From Achromobacter sp. Marseille-Q4962 (GTDB lineage Bacteria > Pseudomonadota > Gammaproteobacteria > Burkholderiales > Burkholderiaceae_B): 64,000 nt of DNA. The notes under the pieces were generated by a model. That model ran no database searches, was not told the origin of the DNA, and was given only the letters and a program-made list of their open reading frames with translations. Shown piece after piece: positions 36,985 through 47,407 of the stretch. Position 1 is the stretch's first letter, and each line of letters begins with the position of its first letter. The DNA is taken from NCBI RefSeq assembly GCF_943737005.1, contig NZ_CALSFU010000001.1, positions 62,001-126,000 of the forward strand, in the 5' to 3' direction. Both the position numbers and the translations under genes were made by a program.

Positions 36985-38538
36985 CTACCGTGTCAGCGCC
37001 CAAAGGGCGACCGCGATGCCCAGGGCCACGACGCCCACCAGGGCGGCGACCAGCCGGTTGTTCTGCTCCTGCGCGCGGCGCAGCTGCGTCAGCTCCGCCA
37101 GCATGGCCGGCGACACATTGGGCCGGCCCAGGTAGTCGTGGACCAGGCGGGGCAGCGCGGGCAGCGTCTGCGACCACTGCGACGCCTCTTTCTCGAGGCT
37201 CTGGCGCAGGCCCTGAATGCCCACCCGCTGGCGCATCCAGCGCTCCAGGTAGGGCTTGGCGGTTTTCCAGAGGTCGAGGTTGGGGTCGAGCTGGCGGCCC
37301 AGCCCCTCCACGTTGAGCAGGGTTTTCTGCAGCAGCACGAGCTGCGGCTGGATTTCCACGTTGAAGCGGCGCGACGTCTGGAAGAGCCGCAGCAGCACCT
37401 GGCCCAGCGATATCTCGGACAGCGGACGGTCGAAGTACGGCTCGCACACGGCGCGCACCGCGCCTTCCAGTTCTTCTTCGCGCGTGTCCGGCGGCACCCA
37501 GCCCGATTCGATGTGCAATTGGGCCACGCGCCGGTAATCGCGGTGGAAGAACGCCAGGAAGTTCTGCGCCAGGTAGTTCTTGTCGAACTCCGAGAGCGAG
37601 CCCACGATGCCGAAATCCAGCGCGATGTAGCTGCCCAGGGTATCGGGGCGGTCGGAAACGTAGATGTTGCCCGGGTGCATGTCGGCATGGAAGAAGCCGT
37701 CGGTGAACACCTGGGTGAAGAAGATTTCCACCCCCGTGCGGGCCAGCCTGGGGATGTCGATGCCCGCGGCGCGCATGCGTTCCACCTGGCCCACGGGCAC
37801 GCCGTACATGCGCTGCATGGTGAATACGGTGGAAGCGGTGTATTCCCAGATCACCTCCGGCACGATGAGCATGTCGCCGCGCCCGGATTCCGGGCCGAAA
37901 TTGCGGCGCAGCTGGCTGCAGTTGGAAGCCTCGCGCACCAGGTCCAGCTCGTCGTGCAGGTATTTGTCGAATTCGGCCACCACCTCGCGCGGCTTCAGGC
38001 GGCGCCCGTCCGGGCCCAGGCGCTCGATGACGCGCGCCACGATCTTCAGCAGCGACAGGTCTTTTTCGATGATGTCCAGCATGCCGGGGCGCAGCACCTT
38101 GACGGCCACCTCGCGGCCGTCGCGCAGCACGGCGAAATGCACCTGGGCGATGGAGGCCGAGGCCACGGGGTCCACGTCGAACTGGGCAAAGAGCTTGTCG
38201 GGCGGCGCGCCCAGCGCGGCTTCGATGCAGGCGGCCGCCTGCGCCGAGGGGAACGGCGGCACGCGGTCCTGCAGCAGCGCCAGCTCGTCGGCGATGTCGG
38301 CGGGGATGAGATCGCGCCGGGTGGAAAGCACCTGGCCGAACTTCACGAAAATCGGACCGAGCGACTCCAGCGCCCGCCGCAGGCGCAACCCGCGCGGCTG
38401 GCGCGGGCGCGTGCCCAGGCGGATGACCCGCAGCAGCAGCGTGGCCAGGGGATGGTTCAGACTGGAAAGCACCAGCTCGTCCAGGCCGTAGCGCAGCGAC
38501 ACCAGGGTGATGCGAAGCAGACGGAACAAGGGAAACAT
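36985..38538 (-). CDS. ubiB: Ubiquinone biosynthesis accessory kinase-like protein UbiB
   Basis: UbiB is an atypical kinase/ATPase of the ABC1/ADCK family needed for ubiquinone synthesis, probably helping to extract the hydrophobic precursors; 517 aa. The KxGQ motif is in [16 protein letters not shown], the Ala-rich nucleotide loop in SASIAQVH, and the catalytic DMHPGN and DFGIVG motifs follow. Two hydrophobic segments are at the C-terminus. It starts three bases after the ubiJ stop, so ubiJ and ubiB form a translation pair. Confidence 0.95.
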   Translation of the reverse strand: MFPLFRLLRITLVSLRYGLDELVLSSLNHPLATLLLRVIRLGTRPRQPRGLRLRRALESLGPIFVKFGQVLSTRRDLIPADIADELALLQDRVPPFPSAQAAACIEAALGAPPDKLFAQFDVDPVASASIAQVHFAVLRDGREVAVKVLRPGMLDIIEKDLSLLKIVARVIERLGPDGRRLKPREVVAEFDKYLHDELDLVREASNCSQLRRNFGPESGRGDMLIVPEVIWEYTASTVFTMQRMYGVPVGQVERMRAAGIDIPRLARTGVEIFFTQVFTDGFFHADMHPGNIYVSDRPDTLGSYIALDFGIVGSLSEFDKNYLAQNFLAFFHRDYRRVAQLHIESGWVPPDTREEELEGAVRAVCEPYFDRPLSEISLGQVLLRLFQTSRRFNVEIQPQLVLLQKTLLNVEGLGRQLDPNLDLWKTAKPYLERWMRQRVGIQGLRQSLEKEASQWSQTLPALPRLVHDYLGRPNVSPAMLAELTQLRRAQEQNNRLVAALVGVVALGIAVALWALTR

Positions 38539-38541
38539 GGA

Positions 38542-39198
38542 TCAGCCGCCCCGCTTCGCGCCGGCCGGGGCCAGCCGGGATTCCAGGGAAGCCGCCGCCC
38601 GCGCCAGCGCGTCGGCGCGCGCGTTCAGCTCGGCGAGGTCCAGGCGCCATTGCTCCAGGGCCGGACGGCCCAGCAGCACGCCGCTCTCCTCGGCCAGGTA
38701 TTCGCCCACATTGCCCGCCAGGCGCTCGCCCGCCGTGCGCATGCCGCCGACCGCCGCCCGCGCGCCGCTCACCAGTCGCACGGCGGCGATGTCGCCCACC
38801 ACGCGCGCCAGCGCGTCTTCGGGATCCCAGCGCAACTGCCTGGCCAGGTCGGCCACCACCTGGGCCAGCGCGGCGTCGCCCGAGATATGGGTGGCGTCGG
38901 CGAAATCGGGCGCATGGCCGCCCGCCGCCGGCAGGCCTGGCACCGGCAGCTTCCCGGGCGAAACCGTCAGCGTCACGTCGGGCACCACCGCCGCGTCGGC
39001 CAGGTCGGCCAGCCCTTCGCTGTCGATGGTCAGCCCCAGCGTGAACCCGCCCAGCGCGAACCGCACCGTCTTGCCGGCGTGCCGGACCAGGCGCTCGCGC
39101 GCCCAGGCTTCGCGCCGCAACAGGGCGTTGAGCGCATTGACGGCCAGCCGCGAGGGAGTGGGCAGAAACGAAAAAGGCAGCATGATACGCAGGGACAC
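38542..39198 (-). CDS. ubiJ: Ubiquinone biosynthesis accessory protein UbiJ
   Basis: This is an SCP2-domain lipid-binding protein of 218 aa that works with UbiK in the soluble ubiquinone-synthesis complex. The N-terminal SCP2 domain is seen in FALGGFTLGLTIDSEGLADL and DVTLTVSPGKLP. The C-terminal part is helical with a coiled-coil-like LNARADALARAAASLESRL. It is only three bases ahead of ubiB. The start may be ATG 39198 or ATG 39183. A weak promoter (TACACT, minus strand, 39241-39246) lies after the terminator of the upstream gene, so ubiJB may have its own promoter. Confidence 0.9.
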   Translation of the reverse strand: MSLRIMLPFSFLPTPSRLAVNALNALLRREAWARERLVRHAGKTVRFALGGFTLGLTIDSEGLADLADAAVVPDVTLTVSPGKLPVPGLPAAGGHAPDFADATHISGDAALAQVVADLARQLRWDPEDALARVVGDIAAVRLVSGARAAVGGMRTAGERLAGNVGEYLAEESGVLLGRPALEQWRLDLAELNARADALARAAASLESRLAPAGAKRGG

Positions 39199-39276
39199 CC
39201 GAAGACGGGTCCGCCGGACGGAGTTGATGACTAAACCGGGAGTGTACCGGGTCGCCGGCGTTTTCGACCGGGCATG

Positions 39277-39302
39277 CGAAAACCGGCCCTTGCGGGCCGG
39301 TT
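39277..39302 (-). terminator. Rho-independent terminator after the Tim44-like gene
   Basis: A perfect 9-base stem AACCGGCCC / GGGCCGGTT with a 4-base loop is followed by TTTTCG in the minus-strand transcript. It ends the Tim44-like gene before ubiJ. Confidence 0.75.
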
Positions 39303-39355
39303 CATGGGTTCGGCAAACCGGCCGGCGGGCGGGCCCGCCGGCGCGGGGCGCCGCG

Positions 39356-40363
39356 TCAGCTCGCGTATTCGACCGGAATCTGCTGGATGCCGGCCAGCAG
39401 CCAGCCGCCGTTGGACGGCTTGAACAGGTTCCAGACTTCTTCGAAGCGGAAGGCCTCGGCGCCCGGGGTTTCGCGCAGCATGCCGGAGAAGCGCACGCTG
39501 GCGAGATGGCCGTCGGACACGGTTTCGATACCCAGCAGCTCCGCGTTGAGCAGCACCACTTCGGTCTTGTTGGCGGCGCTGCCGCGCTCGGCCAGCTGGG
39601 GCATGAGTTCGGCGATGAGATCGTCGGTGAGGAATTCGCGCAGGCGGTCCGTGTCGCCGCTGTCCCAGACGGCCTGGATGCGGACGAACTGCTCCTTGGC
39701 CTGCTTCAGGAAGCCGACGGTGTCGAAGTCGCCGGGAATGAACCAGTTGCCGTCCTCGCCGGCCTTGGGCAGCGCCGCGGCCGGGGCGGCGGCCGCGACA
39801 GAGGCCGCCGGGACCGCCGCCGGCGCAGCCGGGGCAGCCGGTTTCAGGCTTTCGCGCCACAGGGACTGCTGGCCCTGCTGGCCGGCGCCCTGGCCGTACG
39901 CGCCCTGGGCGGCAGGCCGCGGGCCGGCGCCGCGCAGGCGGCGCACGATGAACATGATGGCGAAGACGACCAGCGCGATCAGCAGCGCGGAAGACAGGAA
40001 TTCGGCAAAGGCGCCCGACAGGCCCAGGTGCGAAAGCAGCGCGGCGATGCCCAGGCCGGCGGCGATGCCGGCGATGGGGTCGAGCCAGCGCGACGCGCCG
40101 CTCTTGGCGGCGGCGCCCGCGGTCGCCGCGCCCGCCGTGGCGGCGCCGGCGGCCGGCGCCGCGGCGGAATTCGCGGCGTTGGGACGCGCGGCCGGCGGCG
40201 TAACCGCCTGGCGCTGCTGGGTGATGTTGGTGGACTGGCGGCCCACGCTGGCGCCGCCGCCCATGCGCCGGGCTTCGGCGTCAAAGGATGCGGTCACCAT
40301 TGCCGTGCCGGCGACGGCGACGAGCGCCGCGGCCAGAAACCGCGAAAAACAGATCTTCGACAT
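39356..40363 (-). CDS. Tim44-like domain membrane protein
   Basis: This 335-aa protein has an N-terminal signal or anchor segment (residues 5-28) and a low-complexity Ala/Pro/Gly region. Two hydrophobic stretches follow near residues 100-140. The C-terminal Tim44-like domain runs from about residue 210 (FLKQAKEQFVRIQAVWDSGD, LREFLTDDL, and the final GWLLAGIQQIP). In mitochondria this fold binds cardiolipin membranes at the import motor; its bacterial role is not known. It lies between ubiE and ubiJ in a ubiquinone neighbourhood and has its own terminator and an inverted-repeat promoter region. Confidence 0.85.
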   Translation of the reverse strand: MSKICFSRFLAAALVAVAGTAMVTASFDAEARRMGGGASVGRQSTNITQQRQAVTPPAARPNAANSAAAPAAGAATAGAATAGAAAKSGASRWLDPIAGIAAGLGIAALLSHLGLSGAFAEFLSSALLIALVVFAIMFIVRRLRGAGPRPAAQGAYGQGAGQQGQQSLWRESLKPAAPAAPAAVPAASVAAAAPAAALPKAGEDGNWFIPGDFDTVGFLKQAKEQFVRIQAVWDSGDTDRLREFLTDDLIAELMPQLAERGSAANKTEVVLLNAELLGIETVSDGHLASVRFSGMLRETPGAEAFRFEEVWNLFKPSNGGWLLAGIQQIPVEYAS

Positions 40364-40410
40364 AGATAGGGGCTCCCTCGTGCTTGCGCCCGCCTTTTTG
40401 GGGGACGAAG

Positions 40411-40443
40411 TATTCTTACAGAAATCTGAATGGCGTAAGAATA
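40411..40443 (-). promoter_or_regulatory. 9-bp inverted repeat in the Tim44-like gene promoter region
   Basis: TATTCTTAC (40411-40419) and GTAAGAATA (40435-40443) form a perfect inverted repeat with a 15-base spacer, 48 bases upstream of the start codon. Read on the minus strand the arms are TTCTTA and TAAGAA with 17 bases between, the spacing of a sigma-70 promoter, so it may be operator, promoter or both. Confidence 0.5.
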
Positions 40444-40508
40444 ACGGACAAGGCGTCCCCCCACAAGTTCCCTTGCGGGTGCGCGGCCTGTCCGTGGACG
40501 AACGGGGT

Positions 40509-41282
40509 TCAGCTCAGCTTTACGCCCTCGTGCAGCGCGGCGATGCCGGCCGTGAGGTTGAAGTACTGGACGCGCTCCAGTCCCGCCGTGCGCAGCATGT
40601 CGGCCAGCGTCTCCTGGTCGGGGTGCATGCGGATGGATTCGGCCAGGTAGCGGTAGCTGGCCTCGTCCTTGGCGATCTTGCGGCCCAGCCAGGGCAGCAC
40701 GTTGAAGGAATACCAGTCGTAGGCGGGCGCGAGCGGCTTGGCGATGCGCGAGAATTCCAGCACCAGCAGCTTGCCGCCCGGCTTGAGCACCCGGGTCATC
40801 TCGGCCAGGGCGCGGTCTTTGTGCGTCATGTTGCGCAGGCCGAAGGCCACGCTGACGCGGTCGAAATAGCCCGTGGGAAATGGCAGGCGCTCGGCGTCGC
40901 AGACGGCCACCGGCAACAGCAGGCCGTCGTCGGTGAGGCGGTCGCGCCCCACCCGGAGCATGGAATCGTTGATGTCGGTGAGCCAGACTTCCCCGGTGGG
41001 GCCGGCCCGCTTGGCGAAGGCGCGCGCGAGGTCGCCCGTGCCGCCGGCGATGTCCAGCACCTTCATGCCCGGACGCACGGCGGCCCGGCCGATGGTGAAG
41101 GCCTTCCATACCCGGTGCAGGCCCGCCGACATGAAGTCGTTCATGATGTCGTAGCGCTGGGCCACCGAATGGAAGACTTCCGCCACCTTGCGGGCCTTTT
41201 CGCTTTCAGGGACGGTCTGGAAGCCGAAATGCGTGGAGCCGGCGGCATCCGCCGATTGTTGCGGTTCGGAGGGGTTTTGCAT
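40509..41282 (-). CDS. ubiE: Ubiquinone/menaquinone C-methyltransferase UbiE
   Basis: UbiE methylates the benzoquinone ring (and demethylmenaquinone where present); 257 aa. The family signature motifs are present: [17 protein letters not shown] near the N-terminus, [14 protein letters not shown] (SAM motif I), [11 protein letters not shown] and the C-terminal [14 protein letters not shown]. The start ATG at 41282 is chosen over a longer frame to 41426 because it fits the family N-terminus. It is divergent from phoB with 152 bases between, and upstream of the Tim44-like gene on the same strand, 145 bases away. Confidence 0.96.
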   Translation of the reverse strand: MQNPSEPQQSADAAGSTHFGFQTVPESEKARKVAEVFHSVAQRYDIMNDFMSAGLHRVWKAFTIGRAAVRPGMKVLDIAGGTGDLARAFAKRAGPTGEVWLTDINDSMLRVGRDRLTDDGLLLPVAVCDAERLPFPTGYFDRVSVAFGLRNMTHKDRALAEMTRVLKPGGKLLVLEFSRIAKPLAPAYDWYSFNVLPWLGRKIAKDEASYRYLAESIRMHPDQETLADMLRTAGLERVQYFNLTAGIAALHEGVKLS

Positions 41283-41352
41283 GGTGTGTTCCCGATATAT
41301 CGTGAAATGGTAGCCTATCGGGCGCGAACCGGCGCGCAAAACGCCCGGGCGG

Positions 41353-41386
41353 CGGTCACATACCTGAAATATTGCGGCCATACTAT
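41353..41386 (+). promoter_or_regulatory. Pho box and -10 element of phoB
   Basis: Positions 41353-41370 match the PhoB box (two direct 7-base CTGTCAT-like halves with a 4-base spacer) at about 13 of 18 positions. A TACTAT -10 element lies at 41381-41386, exactly 10 bases after it, which is the layout of PhoB-activated promoters that lack a -35 box. This predicts that phoBR is autoregulated under phosphate starvation. Confidence 0.65.
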
Positions 41387-41434
41387 CGCAACGTTCGCGC
41401 CGCGCCGGCGCTTCGAGATGTTTCAATTTCCGCC

Positions 41435-42133
<699 letters not shown>

Positions 42134-42146
42134 CACGCCGCTTTCG

Positions 42147-43451
42147 ATGATCTGGCTGCGCACGCTTTTCCTGGTCGCCCTGTGGGCGCTGGCCGCGCTC
42201 GCCGCGCATTGGCTCATCGGAGAGCCAGCCGGCTGGATCGTCTTCGCTTCGGCGCTGGTCGCCATGCTGTTCTGGCGCAGCTGGCGGCTGCAGAAAGTGT
42301 CGTACTGGGCGCGCCACCCCGATACCGCGCCCCCGGCCTCGGTCGGCCCCTGGGACGACATCCTGGCGCCGCTCTACCGTTACACGCGCGCCCGCGCCCG
42401 CGAGCTGGCCGACACCCAGCGCGCCATGCAGGGCATGCTGGCGGCCGCCCAGGCCCTGCCCGACGGCGCCGTCACCATGAACGAGGATTTCCAGATCGAC
42501 TGGTGCAACCGCATGGCGCGCCAGCACCTGGGCCTGCGCCTGCCCGCCGACCGCGGGCACAACCTGCTCAACCTGCTGCGCGCCCCCGAGTTCGTGGAGT
42601 ACGCGCACCGGGGCTCGTGGCCCGAGCCCATTCTCGTGCGCCTGGGGCAGAACGGCCAGGAGCGGCTCATGATGATGCAGCTCACGGCCTACGCCAGCAA
42701 TCAGCGCCTGCTCATCACGCGCGACGTGACGCAGATCGAGCGGCTGGAAACCACGCGCCGCGATTTCGTGGCCAACGTCTCGCACGAGCTGCGCACGCCG
42801 CTCACCGTGCTGGCGGGCTTTCTCGAGACGCTGCGCGAAATGCCCGACGAGGCGCTGCCGGCCGAGCAGCGCGCGCAATACCTGGCCATGATGCACGAGC
42901 AGGCGCAGCGCATGCAGGCCATCGTCGAAGACCTGCTGACGCTGTCCACGCTGGAATCGTCGCCCGGCGGCGACCAGCGGCCCGTGGACATGCGCGCCCT
43001 GCTCGAAAAGGCCCGCCAGCAGATCGAGGCCCTGTCCGGCGGACGGCACACGCTGCGCTGGCACATCGACGAATCGCTGGACGTGGTGGGCACCGAAACG
43101 GAATTGGCCTCGGCCATCTCCAACCTGCTCACCAATGCGGTGCGCTATACGCCCGAGGGCGGCGAGATCACCGTGCGCTGGGAGCGCGACGAGGACGGCG
43201 GCGCGCGCTACAGCGTGCGGGACACCGGCATCGGCATTGCCGCCCGGCACCTGCCCCGGCTGACGGAGCGCTTCTACCGCGTGGACCGCGGCCGCTCGCG
43301 CGCCGTGGGCGGCACGGGCCTGGGCCTGGCCATCACCAAGCACATCGCCATGCGGCACGATGCCGAGCTGCTCATCAGCAGCGAGCCCGGCAAGGGCAGC
43401 GTGTTCACGCTGCGGTTCCCGCCCGAGCGCATCGCCGGCGACGCCGGCTGA
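42147..43451 (+). CDS. phoR: Phosphate regulon sensor histidine kinase PhoR
   Basis: PhoR is the partner kinase of PhoB, 434 aa, the usual size. Two membrane segments near the N-terminus have almost no periplasmic loop, as in PhoR of other proteobacteria. A PAS domain follows (DGAVTMNEDFQIDWCN), then HisKA with the phosphoacceptor in NVSHELRTPLTV. The HATPase domain has N-box LLTNAVRYTPEG, DTGIGI and GGTGLGLAI. No terminator separates it from copR, which begins 39 bases later, so some read-through into copRS is possible. Confidence 0.95.
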   Translation: MIWLRTLFLVALWALAALAAHWLIGEPAGWIVFASALVAMLFWRSWRLQKVSYWARHPDTAPPASVGPWDDILAPLYRYTRARARELADTQRAMQGMLAAAQALPDGAVTMNEDFQIDWCNRMARQHLGLRLPADRGHNLLNLLRAPEFVEYAHRGSWPEPILVRLGQNGQERLMMMQLTAYASNQRLLITRDVTQIERLETTRRDFVANVSHELRTPLTVLAGFLETLREMPDEALPAEQRAQYLAMMHEQAQRMQAIVEDLLTLSTLESSPGGDQRPVDMRALLEKARQQIEALSGGRHTLRWHIDESLDVVGTETELASAISNLLTNAVRYTPEGGEITVRWERDEDGGARYSVRDTGIGIAARHLPRLTERFYRVDRGRSRAVGGTGLGLAITKHIAMRHDAELLISSEPGKGSVFTLRFPPERIAGDAG

Positions 43452-43490
43452 AGCGGCCGCGCCGGCCGCCCGGGTGGTACATTTCCGCCC

Positions 43491-44165
43491 ATGCGCATCC
43501 TGGTCATCGAAGACGAACCCAAGCTGGCCGGCTATCTCAAGAAGGGACTGTCGGAGCAGAGCCACGTCGTGGACCTGGCTCACGACGGCATCGACGGCCG
43601 CCACCTGGCGCTGGAAGGCAGCCACGACCTGATCGTGCTGGACGTCATGCTGCCGGGGGTGGACGGTTTCGAGGTGCTGGCCTCGGTGCGCGCCCGCAAG
43701 AACACGCCCATACTCATGCTCACCGCCCGCGACGCGGTCGAGGACCGGGTCCGCGGCCTGGAAGGCGGCGCCGACGACTACCTGGTCAAGCCCTTCGCTT
43801 TTTCCGAGTTCCTGGCCCGCGTGCAGGCGCTGCTGCGGCGCGGGCGCGCGCAGGAGCCGGTGGTGCTGCGCCTGGCCGATCTGGAGCTGGACCTGGCCCG
43901 CCGGCGCGCCACCCGGGGCGGCCAGCGGCTGGACCTCACGGCCAAGGAGTTCAACCTGCTCGCGCTGCTGCTGCGGCGCCAGGGCCAGGTGCTGTCGCGC
44001 ACCACCCTGGCCGAACAGGTGTGGGACATGAATTTCGACAGCGACACCAACGTCATCGACGTGGCCGTGCGCCGCCTGCGCGGCAAGCTCGACGATCCCT
44101 TCCCCGCCAAGCTGCTGCACACCGTGCGGGGCATGGGCTACGTGCTGGAATCGCGCGGCCCATGA
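43491..44165 (+). CDS. copR: Heavy-metal (copper) response regulator, CopR/CusR type
   Basis: This is an OmpR-family response regulator of the CopR/CusR/CzcR/SilR subfamily, 224 aa. Receiver features are VIEDEP, the phospho-Asp in [10 protein letters not shown] and Lys in [10 protein letters not shown]. The C-terminal winged helix carries [15 protein letters not shown] and the subfamily stretch [20 protein letters not shown]. It overlaps copS by four bases. The copper resistance genes copABG follow copS, and a CopR-type operator overlaps the copS end, so copper is the likely signal. Confidence 0.93.
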   Translation: MRILVIEDEPKLAGYLKKGLSEQSHVVDLAHDGIDGRHLALEGSHDLIVLDVMLPGVDGFEVLASVRARKNTPILMLTARDAVEDRVRGLEGGADDYLVKPFAFSEFLARVQALLRRGRAQEPVVLRLADLELDLARRRATRGGQRLDLTAKEFNLLALLLRRQGQVLSRTTLAEQVWDMNFDSDTNVIDVAVRRLRGKLDDPFPAKLLHTVRGMGYVLESRGP

Positions 44166-45550
44166 AGCCGCCGCGCATGGGCTCGATGCAGGCCCGGCTG
44201 ACGCTGCTGCTGGGCGCGATCGCCCTGCTGGTTTCCAGCGTCGCCGGCGCCACGCTGTTCTGGGCGCTCAAGCGCGAAGTGGCGCGGCAGGAGATTACCG
44301 AGGCCAGCGGCAAGTCCGAGCTCGTGGAGCACCTGATCGACATGCAGGGCGGCGCGGGCGGACTGGACGAGCTGGCCGCGGCCCTGGATGGCATGCGCGC
44401 CGGCCACGGCCACCTGGGCATCTGGATCGAAGACGGGCGCGGCGCCCTGCTCTACGGCGGCGAGCCGCCTCGCATCCTGCAGGCGCTGCCCGGCCGGGAA
44501 GTCGTGCTGCAGGCCGCCGACGGCGCGCGGCTGCGCGGCCTGCGCATGCCGCTGGACGAGCGCCTGGCGCCGGGCGGCCAGCTCACGGTGGCGGTCGGCA
44601 CCGATGCCGGCGCCCGGCTGCTCTACGCCTACGGCACGGCGCTGCTGCTGATCTGCGCGCTCTGGGTGGGCGCCACGGTGATGCTGGCGGCCTGGGCCGT
44701 GCGCCGCAGCATGGCGCCCGCCCGGCGGCTGTCCGAGCAGGCCGCGCGCATCCAGCCCGACAACCTGGCCCTGCGCCTGCCCCTGCAGGACACCGACCGC
44801 GAACTGCACGATCTGGTGCGTTCGTTCAACCGCACGCTGGAACGCCTGCAGGCGGCCTACCAGCAGATGGAAGGCTTCAATGCCGACGTGGCCCATGAGC
44901 TGCGCACGCCGCTGGCCACCCTCATCAACGGCACCCAGGTCATGCTGTCTTCGCCGCGCGAGGCGGCCGAGCTGCGCGATGCGCTGGAATCCAACCTGGA
45001 AGTGCTGGAAGACCTGAAGACCCTGGTCAACGACATGCTGTTCCTGGCGCGCGCCGATCGCGGCGAGCGGGCCGCCGAACTGGCGCCGGTATCGCTGGCC
45101 GCCGAGGCGCGCCGCGTGGCCGAGTTCTACGAAGCCGCGCTGGAAGAGCGCGGGCTGCGGCTGCGCTGCGAGGGCGATGCCGTGGCGGCCGCCAACCCCG
45201 GGCTGCTGCGCCGCGCGCTCGCCAACCTGGTTTCCAACGCCATCCAGGCCACGCCGCGCGGCGGCGAGATCGTGCTGGCCTGCCGGCAGACGCCGGCCGG
45301 CGCGCGCGCCGAAGTGCGCAATCCCGGCCCGCCCATCGCGCCAGCCGACCTGCCGCGCATCTTCGACCGCTTCTTCCGGGCCGGGGCGCCCCATGCCGCG
45401 CGCGGCGAGGGGCACGGGCTGGGCCTGGCCATCGTGCGCGCCATCGCGCTCATGCACGGCGGCGGCGCCGATGCCCGGTCCGACGCCGCGGGCACGGTGG
45501 TCGGCATCACGCTGCGCGGGCCGGACCGCGCCAACATTACAGAAAAGTAA
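44162..45550 (+). CDS. copS: Heavy-metal (copper) sensor histidine kinase CopS/CusS
   Basis: This membrane sensor kinase has 462 aa. There are two membrane segments (about residues 12-35 and 155-180) around a periplasmic sensor domain of about 120 residues. A HAMP region follows, then HisKA with the phosphoacceptor His in [15 protein letters not shown], and HATPase with [12 protein letters not shown] and [13 protein letters not shown]. This is the CusS/IrlS family layout. The start overlaps the copR stop. The last codons overlap an inverted repeat ATTAC-N6-GTAAT that is probably the CopR binding site for the genes downstream. Confidence 0.93.
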   Translation: MKPPRMGSMQARLTLLLGAIALLVSSVAGATLFWALKREVARQEITEASGKSELVEHLIDMQGGAGGLDELAAALDGMRAGHGHLGIWIEDGRGALLYGGEPPRILQALPGREVVLQAADGARLRGLRMPLDERLAPGGQLTVAVGTDAGARLLYAYGTALLLICALWVGATVMLAAWAVRRSMAPARRLSEQAARIQPDNLALRLPLQDTDRELHDLVRSFNRTLERLQAAYQQMEGFNADVAHELRTPLATLINGTQVMLSSPREAAELRDALESNLEVLEDLKTLVNDMLFLARADRGERAAELAPVSLAAEARRVAEFYEAALEERGLRLRCEGDAVAAANPGLLRRALANLVSNAIQATPRGGEIVLACRQTPAGARAEVRNPGPPIAPADLPRIFDRFFRAGAPHAARGEGHGLGLAIVRAIALMHGGGADARSDAAGTVVGITLRGPDRANITEK

Positions 45551-45551
45551 T
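45536..45551 (+). promoter_or_regulatory. CopR operator (cop box) overlapping the copS stop codon
   Basis: The perfect inverted repeat ATTAC-AGAAAA-GTAAT spans the copS stop codon (TAA, 45548-45550). TTAC-N6-GTAA repeats are the recognised sites of CopR/CusR/CzcR-type regulators. It lies 72 bases before copA; a TACAGT -10 element at 45585-45590 is suitably placed downstream. Confidence 0.7.
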
Positions 45552-45623
45552 CCGGCCGACAGCCTGGGGTCATCCCGGCTTCTCTACAGTGCCATCACCG
45601 CAACTCCCGCAACAAGGAAGACA

Positions 45624-47405
45624 GTGACAGGCACTCCGCCCCGCGCCGCCCGCCGCCGCTTCGTCCAGGGGCTGGCCGCCGGCGGCGCGCTGGCCGCGAT
45701 GGGCGGCTGGCGCGCCGCCATGGCGCATGCGCATCCGCCCGCCGACGAACTGCGCGGCACCGAATTCCACCTGGAGATCGGCGAGACGCCCGTGAATTTC
45801 ACGGGCGCGTCCCGCATGGCCACCACGGTCAACGGCCGGCTGCCCGCGCCGCTGCTGCGCTGGCGCGAGGGGGACACGGTGACGCTGCACGTCTCCAACC
45901 GCCTGCGCGAGCAGACCTCCATCCATTGGCACGGCATATTGCTGCCCTCGGACATGGACGGCGTGCCCGGCATGAGCTTCGAGGGCATCGCGCCGGGCGC
46001 GACCTTCACCTACCGCTTTCCGGTGCGCCAGAGCGGCACCTACTGGTATCACAGCCATTCCGGCTTCCAGGAGCAGACCGGGCTGTACGGCCCCATCGTG
46101 ATCGAACCGCGCGGCGGCGAGGCCGCGGCCAGCGACCGCGAATACACGGTGCTGCTGTCCGACTGGACCGATGAAGATCCGATGCGCGTCTTCCGCAAGC
46201 TGATGGCGATGCCCGACTACTACAACCGCCTGCAGCCCAGCGTGGAAACCCTGGTGCGCGCCGCGCGCGCCGAAGGCTGGGGCGCGGCGCTCTCGGAGCG
46301 CCTGATGTGGGAACGCATGCGCATGAGCCCGGCCGACCTGGCGGACGTCTCGGGCGCCACCTACACCTTCCTGGCCAACGGCGTCACGCCCGCAGGCAAC
46401 TGGACGGGGCTCTTCCGGCCGGGCGAGAAAGTGCGGCTGCGCTTCGTCAACGGCTCGGCCATGACGTATTTCGACCTGCGCATCCCCGGACTGAAGATGA
46501 CGGTGGTGGCGGCCGACGGCCAGGACGTGCGCCCCGTGGAAGTGGACGAGTTCCGCATCGCCGTGGCCGAAACGTACGACGTCATCGTCGAGCCCGCCGA
46601 AGACCGCGCCTACACGATCTATGCGCAGGCCATGGACCGCTCCGGCTACGCGCGCGCCACGCTGGCGCCCCGGCCCGGCATGCAGGCCGAAGTGCCGCCC
46701 CTGGACCCCGTGCGGCTGCTCGGCATGCGCGACATGGGCATGGCGCACGGCGCGGCCCATGGCATGCCGCGCGGCCAGGCGGCGGCGCAGGACATGCCCG
46801 GCATGGCGGACCACGCCATGCCGGGCCATGCCGCGCAAGGCCATGCCATGCAGGACCATGGCGGCGCGGCGGACGGCATGGTCCCGCAGGCGCACCCCTA
46901 TCCGGCCGAGCGCGGCGTGGGCAACGCCATGCTGCCCGATGCGGTTTCCACCCGGCTGGACGACCCGGGCGTGGGACTGCGCAACAACGGCAGGCGCGTG
47001 CTGACCTACGCCGACCTGCGCTCGCTGCGCGAGCCCGCCGACAACCGGCCGCCCACGCGCGAGATCGAACTGCATCTCACAGGCAACATGGAACGCTATA
47101 TGTGGTCTTTCAATGGCGTGAAGTTCTCGGACGCCAGGCCCATCGTGCTGCGCCTGGGCGAGCGGGTGCGCTTCGTGCTGGTCAACGACACCATGATGAC
47201 CCACCCCATTCACCTGCACGGCCTGTGGAGCGACCTGGAGTCGCCCGACGGCGCGTTCCAGGTGCGCAAACACACGATCTCGCTCAACCCGGCGCAGCGC
47301 CTGAGCTATCGCGTCAGCGCCGACACCCGGGGCAAATGGGCCTATCACTGCCATTTGCTGTATCACATGGAGGCCGGCATGTTCAGGGCGGTCGTGGTGG
47401 AGTAG
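45624..47405 (+). CDS. copA: Copper resistance multicopper oxidase CopA
   Basis: This periplasmic multicopper oxidase oxidises Cu(I); 593 aa. The N-terminus has a twin-arginine signal (RRRFVQGLAAGG). Copper-site motifs are all present: HWHG (His101, His103), WYHSHSGFQEQTG, HPIHLHGLW and the C-terminal HCHLLYHMEAGMF. A Met/His-rich insertion lies at about residues 372-425 (repeated HGM, PGM, HAM), a typical Cu(I)-binding region. It starts at GTG 45624 behind AAGGAAG. It is the first gene of copABG, two bases ahead of copB, and likely induced by CopR. Confidence 0.95.
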   Translation: MTGTPPRAARRRFVQGLAAGGALAAMGGWRAAMAHAHPPADELRGTEFHLEIGETPVNFTGASRMATTVNGRLPAPLLRWREGDTVTLHVSNRLREQTSIHWHGILLPSDMDGVPGMSFEGIAPGATFTYRFPVRQSGTYWYHSHSGFQEQTGLYGPIVIEPRGGEAAASDREYTVLLSDWTDEDPMRVFRKLMAMPDYYNRLQPSVETLVRAARAEGWGAALSERLMWERMRMSPADLADVSGATYTFLANGVTPAGNWTGLFRPGEKVRLRFVNGSAMTYFDLRIPGLKMTVVAADGQDVRPVEVDEFRIAVAETYDVIVEPAEDRAYTIYAQAMDRSGYARATLAPRPGMQAEVPPLDPVRLLGMRDMGMAHGAAHGMPRGQAAAQDMPGMADHAMPGHAAQGHAMQDHGGAADGMVPQAHPYPAERGVGNAMLPDAVSTRLDDPGVGLRNNGRRVLTYADLRSLREPADNRPPTREIELHLTGNMERYMWSFNGVKFSDARPIVLRLGERVRFVLVNDTMMTHPIHLHGLWSDLESPDGAFQVRKHTISLNPAQRLSYRVSADTRGKWAYHCHLLYHMEAGMFRAVVVE

Positions 47406-47407
47406 CC

